From Paroedura picta (taxonomy: Eukaryota; Chordata; Lepidosauria; Squamata; Gekkonidae), in the NCBI RefSeq assembly GCF_049243985.1, contig NC_135373.1, forward strand, positions 92,809,213 through 92,873,212: a stretch of DNA of 64,000 bases, read 5' to 3'. The position numbers and the translations under genes are program-made. Numbering within the stretch: the first letter of the stretch is position 1; each line of letters opens with the position of its first letter. Under the pieces are notes generated by a model, which ran no database searches, had not been told where the DNA came from, and saw only the letters and a program-made list of their open reading frames with translations. Positions 58,340 through 64,000 of the stretch are shown here, piece by piece.

Positions 58340-58557
58340 GGCTCGCAGTTGCTCCCTTGGCGGCGGGCGAACAATCGGAAGGCCCAATCGGCAGGCGCTT
58401 TGCGCCTGCCAATTGGGCCCTCCGATTGCCAGTCTGGAGGAAGGGGCCAATAGGCACCCTTCCTTATCACGGACTGAGCCCACCCTAACTCCTCCTACTC
58501 TGCCCTTGCCGAATTATTTAGTCCGCAGTGCCCGCGGCGCCGCGGGCGGTTTTAAGA
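58340..58557 (-). mobile_element. Helitron H5, 5' part only
   Basis: On the minus strand this reads TCTTAAAACCGCCCGCGGCG, the 5' terminus of the same family, preceded by A, and stops at AACTGCGAGCC without a 3' hairpin. It carries the long hairpin at 58372-58428 (27-bp stem with two mismatched positions). Truncated at its 3' side. Confidence 0.8.
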
Positions 58558-61500
58558 TGATGAAATTGATCATACTTATAATAAATAATTAACAAATTAT
58601 AAATAAATATTGTAAAATACATCATTTATGAAATCAGCAGTGTTTGAAGAAAGAATTGCTGTATTTTGTAGAGAAAGTCTTGCTGATTGTCATGAAGAAG
58701 ATTTTTGGGGGAAAATATTTACTGTTCTATACCCAGTAGAGTATAATGATTTTTAATGCTTGAATTCTGTTATGTAGTCCCTCCTTTTCTTTTGTATTCT
58801 TTTTATATTATTATCTTTTAAAATATAAATATATATTATTCAAATAAGGGACAGACCTCCATGGAACTGTCCAATAGCACAGAACTGTGCCAATTTCAGA
58901 CTGGGTAGAGGTTCCAATCTCAGAGCTTCTCCTGAGGTTTTAAGAGTCATTAGTATATAATTGACCTTGGCAGGAGTGATGCATCTCACATTCTTTCAAG
59001 GCCAACTGATTTAGCTGTGATATGTCATTAGCAACCAGTATAGATAACTGTGCCATCTTCCCACTACTCCCTTTTCTGTACCAGGTGCGTAAGTAACAAG
59101 CAACATACCCTACTTGGAACATCCATGGGTGGATGCTCATATCTAAATAGGATGTCTTCTACTAGTCATTGTATAATTACATTTGCCAGTTTTCTGTAAT
59201 TTCATGTTATTTCAGTATGTGTATATGCTTGTGTGTAGTGGACATGAGATCCCACACCAGGATCAGGAAATTCACCTGCAAAGGCCATACTTGTGCATCT
59301 GTCATGCTTCTGCTATATTAACACATTCATATCCAATTTGGTTTGCAACTATGATACCTGTTAGCGGAGAAAGGTGGCCTATACATCTGATGATGATGAT
59401 GATGATGATGATGATGTTTTCCCAACCTGAAATGGCTGTAGGGAACTGGTATTTGCTACACTGGGGAAACTTTATGTTCCAATGACTATACATTCTTTCC
59501 ACCAAAACAGCCAATCATTATTTTGTGCATGACTTTTTACACAGTCATGCCAAAGGTCCATATGGTTCTCCCTTGGTTTGCCCTGAGGTGAGGTAGAAAT
59601 GAGAGTTATTACTGCTGGCGGAAAGGGTGGTCAATGAATTTTGGAAAGATGCCCAAGGTTATCTGTAGTTACTTATAGCTACTGCTAACCTTTTGGAAAG
59701 AAAAGTTAGTTCATTTGATCAACAGTTTTGGTTTACAGTAAGTTAAATGCAAAAACCTGGGGGCGGGGGAATCCTTAACTGAACAGCCTCAAAGATTTGT
59801 CTGTTTAGTACAATACTTTAGTTGCATTCAAAGCTCCGAAGAACCAACCTGATTGATAGAATCATAGAATCATAGATGTGTACAGTTTTAAAAGTCAGCC
59901 CAGAGCTTATCATCAAACCCTCACTTATGTGGAAAGAACAGCTTAATAGAGTATCCTGGACTTCTGAAGACTTCATGGTTGAAAACTATATTCTGACTCT
60001 TAAAAGATATCTGGTAATGGGTGGAGCCAGAGACAGAGTTTTTGATTGGTGGGTTTTCTGGTTAGCAGCTGCAGCCAGGTACAGGAACTGACAGATGAGC
60101 AGGAAGACTTTGATGAGTTTAATGGTGAATTTCTAATGGGTCTCTAGACACTTTACCAGATTTAAAAGTTCTGGTGCATGTTACCTGGTTTATTCAATAA
60201 AATATAAAATCGTAAAACCAACATACAAATATAAAATCGAGAGGTATAATACCCCGATAGTTGATAGCGTGATCTGGGTGACTCAATACATTCAGTTTCC
60301 AAAGTGAAGATATTTTTATCTCAATTACTTAGAAATATGCCAGAGTAGAGTATATATTGGAAACTACCTTGTTTGCTTGCTAAGCAAAGCAAATACATAA
60401 CATATAAAGTAATGTTGGATTTGAAGGACTAAAAGAGTACCTTGCCAAACTTGTTTGATCAGAGGATCAGCAGGGGAGGGGAGGGGTGGCAGCATCCACA
60501 AGGGTTCTCTAATGGTACCTCCAGCCTTCTGAATAACCTATTGTTTGTCTCTGGCCCAAATCCCTACACCTCTGCAATATTACCAGGATGCTGACATTTA
60601 CAATGCCCTGCCTGAAAAGGCTCCAGCAGATGGTGAAACTGTAGACACAGGAAAGCCCAGTGCAATCAATTACCTGATGAACAAAACAACCCTGACCTTT
60701 AAAGCTGACAAGAATGGTAATCTTGGCATTCAATTTGTCATCTTGCCATAATGGAACCGAAGCACTTATCCAGAAAGCTGAAGAGGAGGGACTTCACTGG
60801 CATGCCACAGTGCTCTGTTTACAAACAAGTACGATATTTTGTTTTCACTGGGAGATCTCCCATCTTTTCTTCTATGCCTGCCTGCTTCTTTGCAGGCTAC
60901 CCGCCATTCAGAATTTTGAGGAGAGGTGCATTTACACAGCACCACCTTACCTGTATCACCTAATTTCATGCATGAATAGACTGGCTGTAGTGACTCACCA
61001 GACAGGAAAACATTAAAGGCATGTGTTTATCACCAGTATGCCTGGGTTCTTTAAAAATACTATGTGGTAAAGCAGAATACAGAGGAGTCTCTTCCCAAGT
61101 GATATTAGCTTGCTCATCATGCAAGATTCCTTAGTCAAATGAAACGTGAATATTTGCTAGTTAGAAGAGTTAACTTTTCACATAAACCTAGCAGAATAAT
61201 TTCACACCTCTGGGGGAGGGGGGGGTTATTCTGTATTCCATTATACCTTTATAGATTATTGTGAAGATAAAACAGAGGGGAGAAAAATGAGATGAGCTAC
61301 TCAATGGGGTACAAATGAAGTTATCAATCTGTAAATAAATGAACCCTGTAACTAATCCAGGAGGCAATCTCATTTATTCTCATCTGCTCATCACTGTGTG
61401 ATCCCTGATTCAGTCTAATATCATTAATCCTATCAGTTAGTAAGGTAGGAGAAAAAGGCAGCAGGCTGGAGGAGGGGGAGGTATTAAAACTGTAGGAACT

Positions 61501-61768
61501 GGTGGAAACAATGGTATTGAATAGGAATAGAGAAAGATGAAAATTGCCCCAGTTCAAGAGAAATAAGGGTTTTCTTCAACTTGAAAATGAAAAATTGAGC
61601 GCATATAACATAGTGAGTCCAAAGGTTTGCAAAAAAAAAATCCAATGTGAAATTTCCAATACTTGAATCCCCTTCTATATTTGTCATCCCAATAAAATGT
61701 CTATCTTCAGCAAAGATCCTTCATTGCTCTGCAAGGCTAGTTTAGGCTTTGTGATTTTCATACAAAAA
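58558..61768. other. Intergenic, unassigned
   Basis: AT-rich with a GAT array (59389) and a two-unit CR1-like terminus at 59856-59875. No gene found. Confidence 0.4.
59389..59417 (+). repeat. GAT microsatellite
   Basis: About nine GAT units. Confidence 0.95.
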
Positions 61769-62157
61769 CTAGTTTCAAAGCCCGTTCCTGGCCAGGCAGC
61801 TTAAGGTGGCTTTGGGCCATAGCTCGCAGCCAGATCAAGTGGGCAGCGGCTGAGCAGCTCGTTAGATGCCTGGGACAGAGCTCCTTTTCAGGCAGTCAGC
61901 AGCCCCAGCCTAGCAGGCCAAGAGGCCCTCGTTATCAGCCCTCCCACCATGACCCTTTGCCCAGGGCCCTCTCCCCTTACCTGCTGCTGGCTCCAGGCAC
62001 TGAGGCATCTGAGAGCAAAGAGGCTAGAGTCCAGGAACAGAGGGTAGGAGCTGCAGGGACAGGACCAATCAGGGCCCTACCCTAACTTGGACAGCCAGAC
62101 ATGTCCCATCCCCTAGGCTGTTTCACAAATGCATAGAGGAACAACAATGGATAAGGA
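61769..62157 (-). mobile_element. Helitron H7, second family, 389 bp
   Basis: Minus-strand relative of H6: starts TCCTTATCCAT after A at 62157 and ends GGGCTTTGAAACTAG before T at 61769. A short deletion relative to H6 removes the left arm of the 3' hairpin. It preserves the site where the hAT MITE entered H6 in its empty form. Confidence 0.8.
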
Positions 62158-62429
62158 TTAGGAAGGAAATACTAGTAAGGAAGGAAATACTGGACTGACT
62201 TGTCATAGCACTGGCCAAGTAAGAGATAGTGTTCCCAGCTGTGGAGAAAAGAATGCGCTGTCCCTTTAAGAAAAGAATGCCCTATTGCCTCCCTGCCATG
62301 AAAGGTTTCAGCTGTTCATTTCCATGAATTACACCTCTTTTAAAGGGACAGGATGTTTTTATTTGGCTAGGGAGGAAGGATAATTAAGGGAATGCGTGAA
62401 AAAGTCTTTAGCTACTGGTGGAAGACAGC

Positions 62430-62880
62430 AACAGGAATGGACAAATGAATCTTCCTGCAGATTGAGTCCCAGAGTTCTGGTGCCATGACCAAGAAGACCT
62501 TTCCTGGGTTGCCACCCCTCTATACTCAGAATCTGGAGGCACTCTGAAGATGCAGAGCCTCCAAAGATGGCCTTCAGGTATGTTGTTCCCAAATCATATA
62601 GAGTTTTAAAGGGCAAGACTAGCACTTTGAACTGTACTCAGAAAGAGATTTGGAGCCAGTGTAGATGGGCCAAGACTGGAATGATATGGACCTTATGATT
62701 CACCCCAGTTAACATCCTGGCTGAAGCATGCTGCACCAAATGAAGTTTCTGAACACTTCTCAAGGGCAGTTCTACACAGAGCACATGGCAGTAATCTAAT
62801 CTAGATCCAAGTTTCACTGGGAAATCACAGGACACTCACTTTCTGTCAGCCAAATCTACCTTCCAGGGTTGTGGTGAAGA
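62430..62880 (-). mobile_element. LINE 3' region, probably L2, minus strand
   Basis: GCCATGACCAAGAAGACC, GAGTTTTAAAGGGCAAGACT, GATTTGGAGCCAGTGTAG, ACATGGCAGTAATCTAATCT. Matches the interior of the same LINE 3' region. Confidence 0.6.
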
Positions 62881-63879
62881 TTAAATGGATGTGTGGAGAA
62901 TCATGCTCAGTATCCTGAGTTCCTTGGGGGAAGCATAAAATAAAATGCAATTGATAGAGCGTAAAATATTATACGTGCTTTATGGGGGTTACTCTTAAGT
63001 GCTCTTAACAGCATTTGGTTTTATTTGTTGTTGATACTAGGTTAGTAACACAGAGTTTCATCAGCCACTATAATTAGGGCCATTTCCAAGTTTTCAGAGA
63101 TAATGATCAATATATGTAATTCCCATCATGGCCAGATTTGGGGATACTTATATCCAGAGAATGGAGACGAATAGACAATTGTTTTTAGGACTACCCCATA
63201 TCTAAGTATTTGTATAGTTTTTTATTAAAATGCAGTCTCCATATGTGGTCCATGGTGTCGCTTTTTTTTGTGTGGATGGCAATTTACAACTTCATATGGC
63301 AATATGTTTTTTAGTGTCTTTTGATTTACTATTTTTGCATGGTATTTATGTGCTATGGTTTAGAATGAAATTGTTCTTGGAAGATTTAGAAAACTCAAAA
63401 GAAACTACCAAGTAATCCTTAGTGAGTCCTTATGTTATAATTATTGTATTATATGATTATAATTCACTGTAAAATTAGCCATGCTTTGCTCATTTCTATT
63501 CCTCAGTGGAATTTAGGATAAAATGTTAAGCTGCAAAACAACCAAGATTCCACAGTCATTAAAATATATGGAAGGACAGATTTACTCTGTATTGAAACTG
63601 CTTTATAAATGAACGTGCACATACATTAAAACTCCCAGTTTTTAAACTAGTCCCTATTGCTGTCCCATTGTCCAAGCGTATCATACATATTTCTCAGCTG
63701 TAAGCAAGTTTCAGTAAAAATGAAATAATAATTAGAAGCCAGCAATGCTGATTAACACTAGCAAAGCCAATGGTGTGAGTGTGTCACTTCAGTCCTCACT
63801 ACAAACACAACCTGAAACACGCCCTTCTTGCCTATGGCATATCCAGGCGACCATTTTCCTCTGATATCCATATAATACA

Positions 63880-64000
63880 CAGACTCATAGAGTTGGAAGA
63901 GACTATACAGGCTGTTTAGTCCAATCCCCTGCTCAATGTAGGATCAGCCTAAAGCATCCAGGATAAGTATCTGTCCAGCTGTTCCTTGGAGTCTGCTAGT
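63880..64000 (-). mobile_element. CR1 3' end, running off the window
   Basis: ACTCATAGAGTTGGAAGAGA, TTTAGTCCAATCCCCTGCTC, CCTAAAGCATCCAGG; continues beyond the right edge. Confidence 0.83.

Noticed and set aside
60545-60751. 68-codon plus-strand open frame
   Set aside because: Fairly protein-like amino-acid mix but no recognised family, splice context or neighbouring exons.

Overview
The window looks like nuclear DNA of a squamate reptile, most likely a lizard and possibly a gecko. It is AT-rich, almost free of genes, and full of repeats typical of squamates: tRNA-headed Sauria-type SINEs ending in ACCTTT repeats, SINEs with a 5S rRNA head, a Bov-B LINE piece, CR1 and L2 LINE pieces, hAT MITEs and GC-rich Helitrons. 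The gecko placement rests on my memory of the SINE with a TTC tail and is weaker than the squamate call.

The only host coding sequence I can defend is the last coding exon of CRADD (RAIDD), + strand, 31258-31559. It encodes the whole death domain that docks on PIDD1 in the caspase-2 PIDDosome. The exon with the CARD is not here, so bases 1-31257 are read as CRADD intron and bases after 31559 as 3'UTR and intergenic DNA. In mammals PLXNC1 lies next in this direction; none of its coding sequence was recognised.

Layout: 1-31 kb is intron, holding a decayed processed pseudogene of lysyl-tRNA synthetase (4374-5240), SINEs, LINE pieces, a 150-bp inverted repeat around a 1.15-kb spacer (12703-14157), a fold-back hAT MITE (20603-20738), a 97-bp hairpin (21619-21715) and a solo LTR (19337-19825). 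31.3-32 kb is the CRADD exon and 3'UTR. 32-48 kb is intergenic with CR1, L2, SINE and TTTC arrays, plus a Helitron (44758-45444) split by a hAT MITE. 49-58.6 kb is a cluster of five related GC-rich non-autonomous Helitrons. 58.6-64 kb is quiet except for a second small Helitron and LINE pieces.

The most unusual content is the Helitron family in the cluster. Its members carry serial perfect hairpins just inside the 5' end (four in a row at 55258-55449). The stems differ in sequence and length between copies but stay paired. The large member also carries a 61-bp minisatellite and host-promoter-like sequence. No Helitron replicase-helicase gene is present, so all copies are non-autonomous.
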